From Lwoffella lincolnii (GTDB lineage Bacteria > Pseudomonadota > Gammaproteobacteria > Pseudomonadales > Moraxellaceae), in the NCBI RefSeq assembly GCF_002014765.1, contig NZ_MUYT01000004.1:496001-560000 (forward strand): a stretch of 64,000 bases of DNA, in the 5' to 3' direction. The number at the start of each line of letters is the position of its first letter. Within the stretch, counting starts at the first letter, position 1. The position numbers were made by a program, and so were the translations under genes. Shown in pieces: positions 1 through 8,364 of this stretch. The notes under the pieces were generated by a model. It was not told the DNA's origin and did not search any database. It saw nothing but the letters and a program-made list of their open reading frames with translations.

Positions 1-1212
1 AGATTTAAAATACCCTGTGCGCATCAAACGAATGCGTGACAGCTGAATTTTTTGACTGGACGCCAATGCCCCTTCTAGTTGACGCATCTCACGTCTTAAC
101 ACCTCATCTTGCGTTTTGGTATTGCCAAAAAAGTTGATGCGACGCACATAAACAGGACGCACAGGGTCAATGTAATAATCCATGTCCACCGTGTGCGTGT
201 CATCATTGATGCGTGGAATGGGGCGAATTTGGGCAAAATAGTACCCATCATCACCCAACTTGTTTTTAATATTGGCGGTGGTGTCATCAAGTTTGGCTTT
301 AGAATATTGTTCATTGGTCGCAAAACTGACTTGCTTATTCAGCTCTTCTTGGCTGTAGGGCGTATTGCCCAAGAAACTTACTTTACCAAAGGCATACTGC
401 TGACCTTCGCTGATTGCCACTTCTATAAATACATGCTTTTTGTCTTCACTGACATTTAAGGTGGCGTTGTCAATGTTAAAGCGGATAAAGCCTGAATTTT
501 GGTACATGGCTTTTAGATTTTCTAAGCTGGCAGCCAGTTTTTCTTGAGCATAGCGGTCAGATTTGGATAATAAACGAGTCCAAGATGCTTCTTTTAGGGC
601 AAACACGTCTTTGATGTCTTCATCGCTAAAATAGTCGTTACCAATGATGTTGATGTCTATCACCTTGGCAGGTTTGCCCTCAATAAAGGTGATGTCAAGC
701 TTCACACGATTGCCATCAAGCAAAGTCTGTTCAACGTTGATGTCACTGTTATAGTAGCCTTGTAGTATGTATTGTTGTTGTAATTCATTGGCAACCCCAA
801 ATAAGGTGGCTTGTTTTAGCACACTGCCTTTGACAAGACCTGCGTGTTTTAGCCCATCTTCTAATCCTTGCTTGGGGATTAGGGTATTGCCTTTATAATT
901 TATCTCCGCAATGATGGGACGCTCAACCACCAAAAAACGCAACACACCATCATCATTAACCACTTGCACATCAGAAAAGTTACCTGTGTCATATAGTGAT
1001 TTGATGCTTTCTGATAACTGCTCTTGATTGATGCTACCCCCCACTGTGGTAGGCAAAATGGGATATAAACTCTCAGCCGTGATTCTTTGTAAACCCACAA
1101 ATTGAATGTCAGTTACCACACCATAAGAGCCATGGACGGCATGGGCAGATGCCATCGACATCATCACCACCAATGGTAAGACCGACATGGAATAAAATTT
1201 AGTTGAACTCAT
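1..1212 (-). CDS. bamA: Outer membrane assembly factor BamA, N-terminal part (runs off the window)
   Basis: BamA is the outer-membrane core of the BAM complex, which folds and inserts beta-barrel proteins. The 404 visible codons translate to a signal peptide (hydrophobic stretch ending near AHA-V, residues 24-27) followed by repeated POTRA-type modules, with phrases such as VVTDIQFVGLQRI, EINYKGNTLIPKQGL and RRINFFGNTKTQDEVLRREM. The last is the POTRA5 signature, so the beta-barrel half lies outside the window. The ATG at 1210-1212 directly precedes the signal peptide. It follows rseP by 55 bases, an order common in proteobacteria. Family identity is very secure; completeness of the gene cannot be judged. 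Confidence 0.96.
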   Translation of the reverse strand, partial: MSSTKFYSMSVLPLVVMMSMASAHAVHGSYGVVTDIQFVGLQRITAESLYPILPTTVGGSINQEQLSESIKSLYDTGNFSDVQVVNDDGVLRFLVVERPIIAEINYKGNTLIPKQGLEDGLKHAGLVKGSVLKQATLFGVANELQQQYILQGYYNSDINVEQTLLDGNRVKLDITFIEGKPAKVIDINIIGNDYFSDEDIKDVFALKEASWTRLLSKSDRYAQEKLAASLENLKAMYQNSGFIRFNIDNATLNVSEDKKHVFIEVAISEGQQYAFGKVSFLGNTPYSQEELNKQVSFATNEQYSKAKLDDTTANIKNKLGDDGYYFAQIRPIPRINDDTHTVDMDYYIDPVRPVYVRRINFFGNTKTQDEVLRREMRQLEGALASSQKIQLSRIRLMRTGYFKS

Positions 1213-1267
1213 ACACATACTCACAGTTTTTGTACAAAAAAGATTGATTAAAAACACCCTAAAAATA

Positions 1268-2674
1268 TCAAAATAGCCGACCAATATCCACACTCAACGC
1301 CATCACCATGAACACCGCCAAGAGCAAAAACCCCAAATTAAAGCCAATATTTTGCGTGGTCTCAGATAATGGTTTGCCCCTTATCAGCTCAATAAAATAA
1401 TACAACAGATGTCCACCATCTAATACGGGAATAGGCAATAGATTAAGCACAGCAAGGCTTAGGCTAATCAACCCTGCGGTTGATAATACCATCTGCCAAC
1501 TGATTTCAAAACTTTGTTTGGCAACTTTGGCAATGGTAATCGGACCTGATAAATTATCAATGCCAATCAAGCCAGTTATCATTTTGCCCATAGACGATAA
1601 TGTCATCATGGACAAGTCATAAGTTTTGCCCACTGCTTTGCCCATTGCCGTCATGGGGTCATAGGCGATGGTGGTTTTATAGCTGTCAGGCACTTGAATA
1701 TCAACTGCACCATCAACAGAATTGACGCCAGCTCCGATTTGCCCATAGACATTACCCATGGTGTCTTTTTTGCCTTGGGGCATGACAGCAAACGTCATTT
1801 GTTCATCACCACGCAACACTTTAAAGTTAAGCAGTTTTTCAGGATTGTCTTGCACCACTCGAGTCATCGTTATCCAGTCGTTGATAGGTTCATCATTGAT
1901 GGCAATGATTTTATCCCCTATCTGCAAGCCTTGACGCTTGGCAGCCCCATCATCACTCAGTTGTCCAATCACCGCAGGAATGTTTGGTTGCCAAGGAGTT
2001 ACCCCAATGGCGGTTAAGGCATCTTTACCGCTGTTTTTGCCTTGCATAAATTTGGTAATTGGCAGTTGGTACTGTATCGATTGAGCAGTTGGTTCATCAT
2101 CTTGATAAGGTATGACCGTCAGCGTTACTTGAGTGGTCTCACCCATGTGATTTGCCAAACGGTAGTTAATTGCCTCCCAGCCGTCCACCGCCTCACCATC
2201 GACAGCGGTGATTTTATCACCCACATTAAGCTTGGCGGTTGCCGCTGGACTGTTGGGTAATATCGTGCCAATGCGAGTATTCAGCTGTTCGCTTGGGGTT
2301 AAAAATAACACCCAAAACAAAGCCATGGCGATTAACAGGTTGGTAACAGGTCCTGCTGCCACAATGGCAATTTTTTTCATTGGGTGCTGTTTATCAAATG
2401 CCAAATGCTCTTGACCTTTGGGGACATCACCTTCTCGACCATCTAACATTTTGACATAACCACCAAGCGGTAAGGCGGACAGCCGATAGTCAATGCCTGA
2501 TTTTTTGCTTGTCCAACTGGCAAGTTTGGGTCCAAAACCTATCGAATAAGTCAACACTTTTACCCCACAAAGCCGAGCAACGATATAATGCCCAAATTCA
2601 TGCAATGCCACCAAAGGACCAAGCACAAACACCGCCGCTAAGATGGTCAAGATAATGGTCATTAACAAAGACAT
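1268..2674 (-). CDS. rseP: RIP metalloprotease RseP (site-2 protease)
   Basis: Inner-membrane zinc protease that cleaves transmembrane segments, classically the anti-sigma factor RseA in the sigma-E envelope stress response, and remnant signal peptides. The zinc motif HEFGH is at residues 25-29 in the first membrane helix, and the second conserved motif LDG is at 418-420 near the C-terminus. Two PDZ-like regions lie between them (roughly 120-300, with AVDGEAVDGWE and AINDEPINDW cores). Length 468 residues is normal. The ATG is preceded by GAGGT at good spacing. It lies between dxr and bamA in a same-strand cluster, so co-transcription is likely. No rseA or rpoE is in the window, so the substrate here is inferred from the family. 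Confidence 0.96.
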   Translation of the reverse strand: MSLLMTIILTILAAVFVLGPLVALHEFGHYIVARLCGVKVLTYSIGFGPKLASWTSKKSGIDYRLSALPLGGYVKMLDGREGDVPKGQEHLAFDKQHPMKKIAIVAAGPVTNLLIAMALFWVLFLTPSEQLNTRIGTILPNSPAATAKLNVGDKITAVDGEAVDGWEAINYRLANHMGETTQVTLTVIPYQDDEPTAQSIQYQLPITKFMQGKNSGKDALTAIGVTPWQPNIPAVIGQLSDDGAAKRQGLQIGDKIIAINDEPINDWITMTRVVQDNPEKLLNFKVLRGDEQMTFAVMPQGKKDTMGNVYGQIGAGVNSVDGAVDIQVPDSYKTTIAYDPMTAMGKAVGKTYDLSMMTLSSMGKMITGLIGIDNLSGPITIAKVAKQSFEISWQMVLSTAGLISLSLAVLNLLPIPVLDGGHLLYYFIELIRGKPLSETTQNIGFNLGFLLLAVFMVMALSVDIGRLF

Positions 2675-2756
2675 GCGGTTACCTCATTTTCACCAATTAA
2701 TTGCTTGCTACTTTCATTGACTGTTTGCCACTTATATTTATCATCTGCTACTTTTA

Positions 2757-4040
2757 TCATTTACTAATGTGATTTTTTTCAATGTTGTGTCTTGCTAAAG
2801 CTCGACTGTCATTATCAATTGCCAAAATGCTCGCCAAATCGTTGATTTCATTGGGATATTGATGCTGATTCATGCTGTTTAACACGTTTTCATTCATATT
2901 GGCAATGTCAGTTAAACGGATATGCCCATCTAAAAACGCTTGCACTGCCACTTCATTGACCGCATTTAAGCTGATGGTTGCCCAACTTCCTGCTCGCATG
3001 GCTTCTCTTGCCAATGCCAAACATTTAAACTTATGTAAATCGGGTGGCAAAAACTCCAATTTGCCAAGCTCATATAAATTTAAAGGCACGACACCACTGT
3101 CAATCCGCTCAGGGAAGCTTAACACATGGGCGATTGGGGTACGCATGTCAGGCGACCCCATCTGTGCCAAAAAACTGCCATCAGCATATTGTACCAATGA
3201 ATGCACGATGCTTTGTGGGTGCATCACCACTTGGATTTTATCTTCTGGCAAATCAAATAAATAGCAGGCTTCTATCAGCTCAAGCCCTTTATTCATCATG
3301 GTGGCAGAGTCCACTGAAATTTTTTGCCCCATCGACCAATTCGGGTGGTTAACAGCTTGCTCAACCGTTGCTGATTGCATCTCATCAAAGCTTGCAGACA
3401 AAAAAGGACCTCCCGATGCCGTCAGCCACAACTGACTGATGCCATGATGCTTGTCATGAATGGCATGTTGGTTTTGTTGTACCGTCTGTGGCAAGCATTG
3501 AAAAATGGCGTTATGCTCAGAATCAACAGGCAATATCTTTGCCCCAGACAGCTTGGCATGGTGCATCATCAGACTGCCTGCCATCACCAAAGCCTCTTTG
3601 TTGGCGAGCAAGACTCGTTTACCTGCCTGCACCGCCATCAACGTTGAAGACAGTCCAGCACTGCCGACAATGGCAGCAACCACCGTGTCCACTTGTGGGT
3701 CGCAAGCAATGTCATCTAGCCCTGCTTGCCCTGCCACCACATCAATCTGCAAATCTGCCTTACTCAGTCTTTGAGCAAACGCATCGACTTGCCACTTAGG
3801 CACAGCAACTCGCTTGGGTCGCCAGCGCACACAAAGCTGAAATAACTCGTCCAAACGGCTATGCCCTGATAAGGCATAAACGTCATATTTGTCATCATGA
3901 CGACTTAAAATATCAAGTGTGCTGGTGCCGATTGAACCTGTCGCACCTAAAATGGCGACTTTTTGCCCATGTTGCCCATCGACCTTTTGAGCCTTATTTT
4001 GAGCGGTTATCGGTGATAAGTTTGGGCAGTTGCCAGTCAT
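2757..4040 (-). CDS. dxr: 1-deoxy-D-xylulose 5-phosphate reductoisomerase
   Basis: Second enzyme of the MEP isoprenoid pathway: converts DXP to 2-C-methyl-D-erythritol 4-phosphate with NADPH. The nucleotide-binding GATGSIG is at residues 32-38, the metal-binding VDSEHNA begins at 172 (D173, E175), LTASGGPF is at 206-213, and MNKGLELIEA contains the third metal ligand near E254. The protein has about 25 residues before the Rossmann strand, more than usual. The start is kept because AAAAGGTC sits just upstream of this ATG and no in-frame ATG lies between it and the fold. The first pathway enzyme, dxs, is at the other end of the window and undecaprenyl synthase is two genes upstream. Confidence 0.97.
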   Translation of the reverse strand: MTGNCPNLSPITAQNKAQKVDGQHGQKVAILGATGSIGTSTLDILSRHDDKYDVYALSGHSRLDELFQLCVRWRPKRVAVPKWQVDAFAQRLSKADLQIDVVAGQAGLDDIACDPQVDTVVAAIVGSAGLSSTLMAVQAGKRVLLANKEALVMAGSLMMHHAKLSGAKILPVDSEHNAIFQCLPQTVQQNQHAIHDKHHGISQLWLTASGGPFLSASFDEMQSATVEQAVNHPNWSMGQKISVDSATMMNKGLELIEACYLFDLPEDKIQVVMHPQSIVHSLVQYADGSFLAQMGSPDMRTPIAHVLSFPERIDSGVVPLNLYELGKLEFLPPDLHKFKCLALAREAMRAGSWATISLNAVNEVAVQAFLDGHIRLTDIANMNENVLNSMNQHQYPNEINDLASILAIDNDSRALARHNIEKNHISK

Positions 4041-4139
4041 ATCAGACCTTTTTAAATTTAAATGACGTTTTTAATAATGACTTAATAAATTCTTATTAAT
4101 GGCTTAATACATAATCACAATTTAATCATGGCAAATGAA

Positions 4140-4940
4140 TCAAACTGACAACACTTGCAACAGTAAATATCCCAGAGCAAAAATCGGCGTGGCAGACAGC
4201 AATGAATCAATGCGGTCAAGCACACCACCATGCCCTGGTAACACAGTGCCAGAGTCTTTAATACCAGCACGCCGTTTGAGCATGGACTCAAATAAATCAC
4301 CCAACACCGATGCCATGATGGTCATTGCTGATAACAGCATAAACACCAACAGCACTGACCCTGTGTATTTAAGCCAATACATACTGATAAATAATGCCAC
4401 ACCCATGCCAACGGTTAAGCCACCATACAAGCCTTGCATGCTTTTATTTGGTGAAACATTGGGAGCCATCTTGGTTTTACCAAACTTTCGCCCAACAAAA
4501 TATGCCCCACTGTCAGCACACCATACCAAAATAAACACATACATCAGCCACCAAGGTGACTGTTGCCATAAATAAAACATGGCGGTGATGGCAGCGGTCA
4601 AAATAATCACCCCCATGGTCATTAATCGTCTGCCATACCACTGAGTGCGAGTGGGATATTGCCATACCCATGCTAATGCCATCAGCCAAATCACCACGGA
4701 CATCAGCCACCAAATCAGCCACACTTTGGGAAACAGCAAGCTTATCATGGTCAATAGCAACACCAATAGCACAAAGTGCATGGGCTTACGCTGTGCTGGC
4801 ATCAGCTTTGTCCATTCATGAGCAGCAATGGTTACCCCCACCGCCAACAATGGCACAAATAGCCAAGGTGTGTCACTGGCAAATAACGCAACACCCACAA
4901 TGATGACTAGGATAACGGCTGTTTTGATGCGTTGCCACAT
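4140..4940 (-). CDS. cdsA: Phosphatidate cytidylyltransferase (CDP-diglyceride synthase)
   Basis: Makes CDP-diacylglycerol from CTP and phosphatidic acid at the inner membrane, the branch point for phospholipid synthesis. The CdsA signature spans about residues 219-243 (SMLKRRAGIKDSG then PGHGGVLDR), preceded by the conserved CADSGAYFVGRKFGKTK around 141-157. Several strongly hydrophobic membrane segments precede it. An upstream in-frame TTG at 4968-4970 would add 10 residues; I prefer the ATG at 4938-4940 (MWQRIKTAVIL), which starts like other family members, although its ribosome binding site is weak. Flanked by dxr and uppS on the same strand. Confidence 0.94.
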   Translation of the reverse strand: MWQRIKTAVILVIIVGVALFASDTPWLFVPLLAVGVTIAAHEWTKLMPAQRKPMHFVLLVLLLTMISLLFPKVWLIWWLMSVVIWLMALAWVWQYPTRTQWYGRRLMTMGVIILTAAITAMFYLWQQSPWWLMYVFILVWCADSGAYFVGRKFGKTKMAPNVSPNKSMQGLYGGLTVGMGVALFISMYWLKYTGSVLLVFMLLSAMTIMASVLGDLFESMLKRRAGIKDSGTVLPGHGGVLDRIDSLLSATPIFALGYLLLQVLSV

Positions 4941-5058
4941 AATATTGCTCAAAATGGTTAATGGGTTCAAAAAACATCAATCAAGTAACAATCAGTTAAG
5001 AGAACAGTTAAGAGAATAGATTAGCTAAAAGAACCGCTGGTTTAATTGCATTAAAATC

Positions 5059-5856
5059 CTAAGACGACCGCTGATGTGCTAAGTTTACCAAATTGCCAGC
5101 AATCACCTGCTCGCTGGTTCTGCCAAATCGCCGTTGCCGACTGGCAAACTCAACGAGCATTCGTTCCAGTTCAGTTGGTGAAAACTGTGGCCATAATGTC
5201 TCGGTAAAGAATAACTCTGCATACGCCATCTGCCACAACAAAAAATTAGACAACCGATACTCACCACCTGTGCGAATAAGCATGTCCACCGCAGGCACAT
5301 CTGCCAGTGCCAAATGCTCACTCATGCTATCAACATTGATACTTTGTAAGCTGATGTTGCCTTGAACCACTTGACTTGCCAGCTGTTTGGCAGCTTGAGC
5401 AATGTCCCATTGACCACCATAACTCACCGCTATCACCAACGTCATGGCCGTAAAGTGAGCCGTCTGTGCTTCAGCATTTGCCATCAAAACTTGTAGCTTA
5501 TCTGATAACTGAGACCTATCACCAATAAAACGCAAGCGTACTTGGTGTTCATTCATTTTGGGAATTTGCTCATGAATGGATTCTTCAAGCAGTCTCATCA
5601 ACAACGCCACTTCATTGGCAGGGCGTTGCCAGTTTTCGCTAGAAAAAGCAAACACCGTCAATACGTCAATGCCCAATGCTAAGCATTGTCTAACAATCGG
5701 GTCAAGGGCATCTTTGCCTGCCACATGCCCCTGACCTGCGGGCATGGCGTGTGCCTTAGCAAAGCGGTTATTGCCGTCCATAATGATGGCAATGTGCTTA
5801 GGCAAATGGTGCTTAGGCAAATGCTCAGGCAAGCGACTGACCAACTGAGTGTTCAT
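5059..5856 (-). CDS. uppS: Undecaprenyl diphosphate synthase (cis-prenyltransferase)
   Basis: Condenses isopentenyl diphosphates onto farnesyl diphosphate to make the C55 lipid carrier for peptidoglycan and LPS. The catalytic aspartate is in MDGNNRFA (D27), followed by FAFSSENWQRP and the C-terminal RTGGEYRLSNFLLWQ. In the E. coli enzyme the first motif is DGNGRWA, so two positions differ, including Trp to Phe; Asn at the first of these is also known in Pseudomonas-type sequences. The start is the ATG at 5854-5856, which shares one base with the frr stop (TGATG), pointing to translational coupling; a GTG one codon upstream is an alternative. Length 265 residues is slightly above the family norm because of an N-terminal extension. 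Confidence 0.95.
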   Translation of the reverse strand: MNTQLVSRLPEHLPKHHLPKHIAIIMDGNNRFAKAHAMPAGQGHVAGKDALDPIVRQCLALGIDVLTVFAFSSENWQRPANEVALLMRLLEESIHEQIPKMNEHQVRLRFIGDRSQLSDKLQVLMANAEAQTAHFTAMTLVIAVSYGGQWDIAQAAKQLASQVVQGNISLQSINVDSMSEHLALADVPAVDMLIRTGGEYRLSNFLLWQMAYAELFFTETLWPQFSPTELERMLVEFASRQRRFGRTSEQVIAGNLVNLAHQRSS

Positions 5857-6410
5857 CACACTTCCATCAATTCAGCTTCTTTTTTCTCAAGCTTATCATC
5901 AATATTGGTGATGTATTTGTCAGTCAGCTTTTGCACATCATCACCTGCTCGACGCTCTTCATCTTCTGATATTTCTTTGTCTTTTGCCAACTCTTTGATG
6001 TCACCAAGCATGTCACGGCGAATGTTACGTATGGAGACTCGACTGTTCTCAGCTTCAGAGCGAGCCAGTTTTTGCATGTCTTTACGAGTCTCTTCAGTTA
6101 AGGCTGGCATTGGCACACGTATGACATCGGCAGTCATGGGGTTAAGACCCAAATCTGCTTCACGAATGGCTTTATCCACCGTCTGTACCATGCTACGGTC
6201 AAACGGCTGTACCAATAATGTGCGGGCATCTTCCACATTCACACTGGCAACTTGGTTTAAAGGTGTGGGTGAGCCATAATAATCCACCATCACACTACCC
6301 AACATACTTGGGTGGGCCCGCCCTGTACGCACCTTGCTAAAAGCAGTGTCTAACGCTTCTAGGGTTTTTTTCATGCGGTTTTCACCGTCTTTTTTGATGT
6401 CGTTTATCAT
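5856..6410 (-). CDS. frr: Ribosome recycling factor
   Basis: Releases mRNA and tRNA from post-termination ribosomes together with EF-G. The 184-residue protein has the canonical length and sequence, including KVRTGRAHPSML near residues 27-38 and VRVPMPALTEETRKD in the middle, plus the charged C-terminal helix. A strong GGAGAC ribosome binding site precedes the ATG. Its stop codon overlaps the uppS start by one base, and pyrH ends 89 bases upstream. The pyrH-frr-uppS-cdsA-dxr-rseP-bamA order is a classical proteobacterial arrangement. Confidence 0.97.
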   Translation of the reverse strand: MINDIKKDGENRMKKTLEALDTAFSKVRTGRAHPSMLGSVMVDYYGSPTPLNQVASVNVEDARTLLVQPFDRSMVQTVDKAIREADLGLNPMTADVIRVPMPALTEETRKDMQKLARSEAENSRVSIRNIRRDMLGDIKELAKDKEISEDEERRAGDDVQKLTDKYITNIDDKLEKKEAELMEV

Positions 6411-6499
6411 AGATTGTCTCCTTTATAAACGGAATAAACATAAACGGAATAAACGGATAAAAATAAAAACATTCAAAAATGTGTCATATCTTTGTGATG

Positions 6500-7225
6500 T
6501 TACTGACCGACTTTTGTGCCTTCTTCTTCCCCCATCACCACATTAAGTAAGGCATTTGGCTTATTCATGTCAAACACTTGCAATGGCACATTATGTTCAC
6601 GCAACAGTGCAATGGCGGTTAAGTCCATCACGCCTAGCTTTTGCTCAAGCACCTCATCAAAACTTAAATAATCGTATTTAATCGCATCGGCATGAGTGCT
6701 TGGGTCTTTGTCATACACGCCGTCAACTTTGGTCGCCTTTAAAATCAAATTGGCTTCAATCTCAATGCCTCGCAAGCAAGCGGCGGTGTCTGTGGTAAAA
6801 AATGGATTGCCTGTGCCAGCGACAAAAATACACACCTCACCATGCTTAAGATAGCGAATGGCGTTACGGCTTGAGTAGCTTTCTGTCACTTCACCGATGG
6901 GCAAAGCTGACATCAAGCGGCTTTTGATGTTGCGACGCTCTAAGGCATCTCGCATGGCAAGCCCATTCATGACGGTGGCAAGCATGCCCATTTGGTCACC
7001 TGTGACTCGCCCAACCAAGCCTTCTTGCTGTAGCTGACTGCCACGATACAGATTACCACCACCAACCACAATGCCAACTTGCACATCTAAGCCTCGTAAG
7101 TGAGCAATGGCAAGGCTCATTTTATCCAACACATCGGCGTTGATGCCCATGCCTTGCCCACCTGCCAATGCTTCGCCAGATAATTTAAGCAAGATTCGAT
7201 TATAACGGGGATTTTTGTCAGACAT
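6500..7225 (-). CDS. pyrH: Uridylate kinase
   Basis: Phosphorylates UMP to UDP in pyrimidine nucleotide synthesis (amino acid kinase fold). Clear family blocks: RILLKLSGEAL at the N-terminus, VVGGGNLYRG, GDQMGMLATVMNGLAMRDAL, GTGNPFFTTDTAACLRGIE and KATKVDGVYDKDP. A start at the ATG 7223-7225 gives 241 residues, the same as E. coli PyrH, and has AGGTGG just upstream. An in-frame TTG 57 bases further upstream gives an extension with no family resemblance and was dropped. It is the first gene of the minus-strand cluster; the usual upstream partners rpsB and tsf are not here, and degV is divergent instead. Confidence 0.97.
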   Translation of the reverse strand: MSDKNPRYNRILLKLSGEALAGGQGMGINADVLDKMSLAIAHLRGLDVQVGIVVGGGNLYRGSQLQQEGLVGRVTGDQMGMLATVMNGLAMRDALERRNIKSRLMSALPIGEVTESYSSRNAIRYLKHGEVCIFVAGTGNPFFTTDTAACLRGIEIEANLILKATKVDGVYDKDPSTHADAIKYDYLSFDEVLEQKLGVMDLTAIALLREHNVPLQVFDMNKPNALLNVVMGEEEGTKVGQ

Positions 7226-7392
7226 AAGCCACCTTTGATGATGAGTTGTGTGGAAATTGAGTTGATGGGATAAATTTGACAAATTTTAACAAAAAAGTGG
7301 TGAATTTAATAGCCATGATTGCTGATGACATTCGTTTGTTTCTGATGTCCACCAATATGACAGCATGGGGATATTTATCTTCACTTTTTTAT

Positions 7393-7441
7393 ATGTTATA
7401 GTTAATTTCATCAATATATTTATTTAATTTAACTATAACAT
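7393..7441. promoter_or_regulatory. 13-bp inverted repeat just upstream of degV
   Basis: ATGTTATAGTTAA (7393-7405) is perfectly mirrored by TTAACTATAACAT (7429-7441) with a 23-base AT-rich spacer. The right arm ends three bases before the degV ATG. It could be a repressor operator overlapping the promoter, or an RNA stem in the leader close to the start codon. The sequence alone does not decide between these. There is no T-tract, so a terminator is unlikely. Confidence 0.6.
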
Positions 7442-7444
7442 CGC

Positions 7445-8329
7445 ATGAAACGCATCGTCTTATCTACTTCCACTTCTTGCTTGGATTATATGGATATCCG
7501 CCATTCTGTACGCTCCATTCATCAGCATTTGTTAATTAACAATGTTGATTTTTTAGACGGTCATAACATTGACATTAAGCGACTGCAAAACATCATCACC
7601 GCCAGTCCAAACACCACCATGAGTACCGCTCCTGCCAGTGAAGATGAAATTCGCCAATTATTTGCCCAATTGGCCGAAGACAACTATGATGAAGTCATCA
7701 TCATCACCCACTCGCAACACTTAAGCAAAAGCTTTCATATCATCAGTCAAGTGCGTGATGACATGGCAGTGATTCACCCAGCAATGACCGTGCATGTCCT
7801 TGACTGTCAGCAAATTAACTTTACCCAAGCGTTGATGACGTTAGATGCCCAACGTTTATTTATTCAAAATGAAAGCATCAATACCATCATTGACCATCTT
7901 AATGCGTTAAATCAATCGCATCGTTGTTTTTTTGTGGTGGAAGATTTGACCTATTTGACCAGAAGTGGGCGTTTAAAAACAACCGCCAGTTTTTTTGCAA
8001 ATTTGTTAGACATCAAGCCGATGTTAGAGATTCAACAAGACGGTAAAATCGAAGCCATCAAAAAGGTCAGAAAAATCGAAAAAGCCATTGACTTGATGAT
8101 TGATTATTTGGGTAAAGAGATAAAAAATAAACACGCCTATCCTTACCTGCTTGATGCGGGCAATCATGAGCTGGTTGCCTATACTGCTCAAAGGGTCAAA
8201 GATAAACTTGGATTGAATGAGGTGATTGTCCAGCCTGTTACCCCTGTGTCAGTCGCCACCCATGGTCCTAACACAGTGGGCTTAGGGGCATTTATTCATA
8301 ACATTCCCATGTCAATAGACTTGTTTTAG
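7445..8329 (+). CDS. DegV family fatty acid-binding protein
   Basis: DegV/FakB-type proteins bind a single fatty acid; in Gram-positive bacteria they present it to the kinase FakA for phosphorylation. The 294-residue protein shows the two-domain pattern: an N-terminal part with VDFLDGHNID and STAPASEDEI, the central VVEDLTYLTRSGRL and KPMLEIQQDGKIEAIKKVR, and the C-terminal VTPVSVATHGPNTVGLGAF. Start is ATG at 7445, immediately after an inverted repeat. It is divergent from pyrH and convergent with rimO, apparently monocistronic. No FakA-like kinase is in the window, so the ligand and partner are unknown. Confidence 0.85.
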   Translation: MKRIVLSTSTSCLDYMDIRHSVRSIHQHLLINNVDFLDGHNIDIKRLQNIITASPNTTMSTAPASEDEIRQLFAQLAEDNYDEVIIITHSQHLSKSFHIISQVRDDMAVIHPAMTVHVLDCQQINFTQALMTLDAQRLFIQNESINTIIDHLNALNQSHRCFFVVEDLTYLTRSGRLKTTASFFANLLDIKPMLEIQQDGKIEAIKKVRKIEKAIDLMIDYLGKEIKNKHAYPYLLDAGNHELVAYTAQRVKDKLGLNEVIVQPVTPVSVATHGPNTVGLGAFIHNIPMSIDLF

Positions 8330-8364
8330 ACCAGCCAATCCATTATCCGATGGTTATTGGTGCT

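Noticed and set aside
7226..7282. N-terminal extension of PyrH from a TTG
   Set aside because: The ATG at 7225 has a strong AGGTGG and gives exactly the family length.
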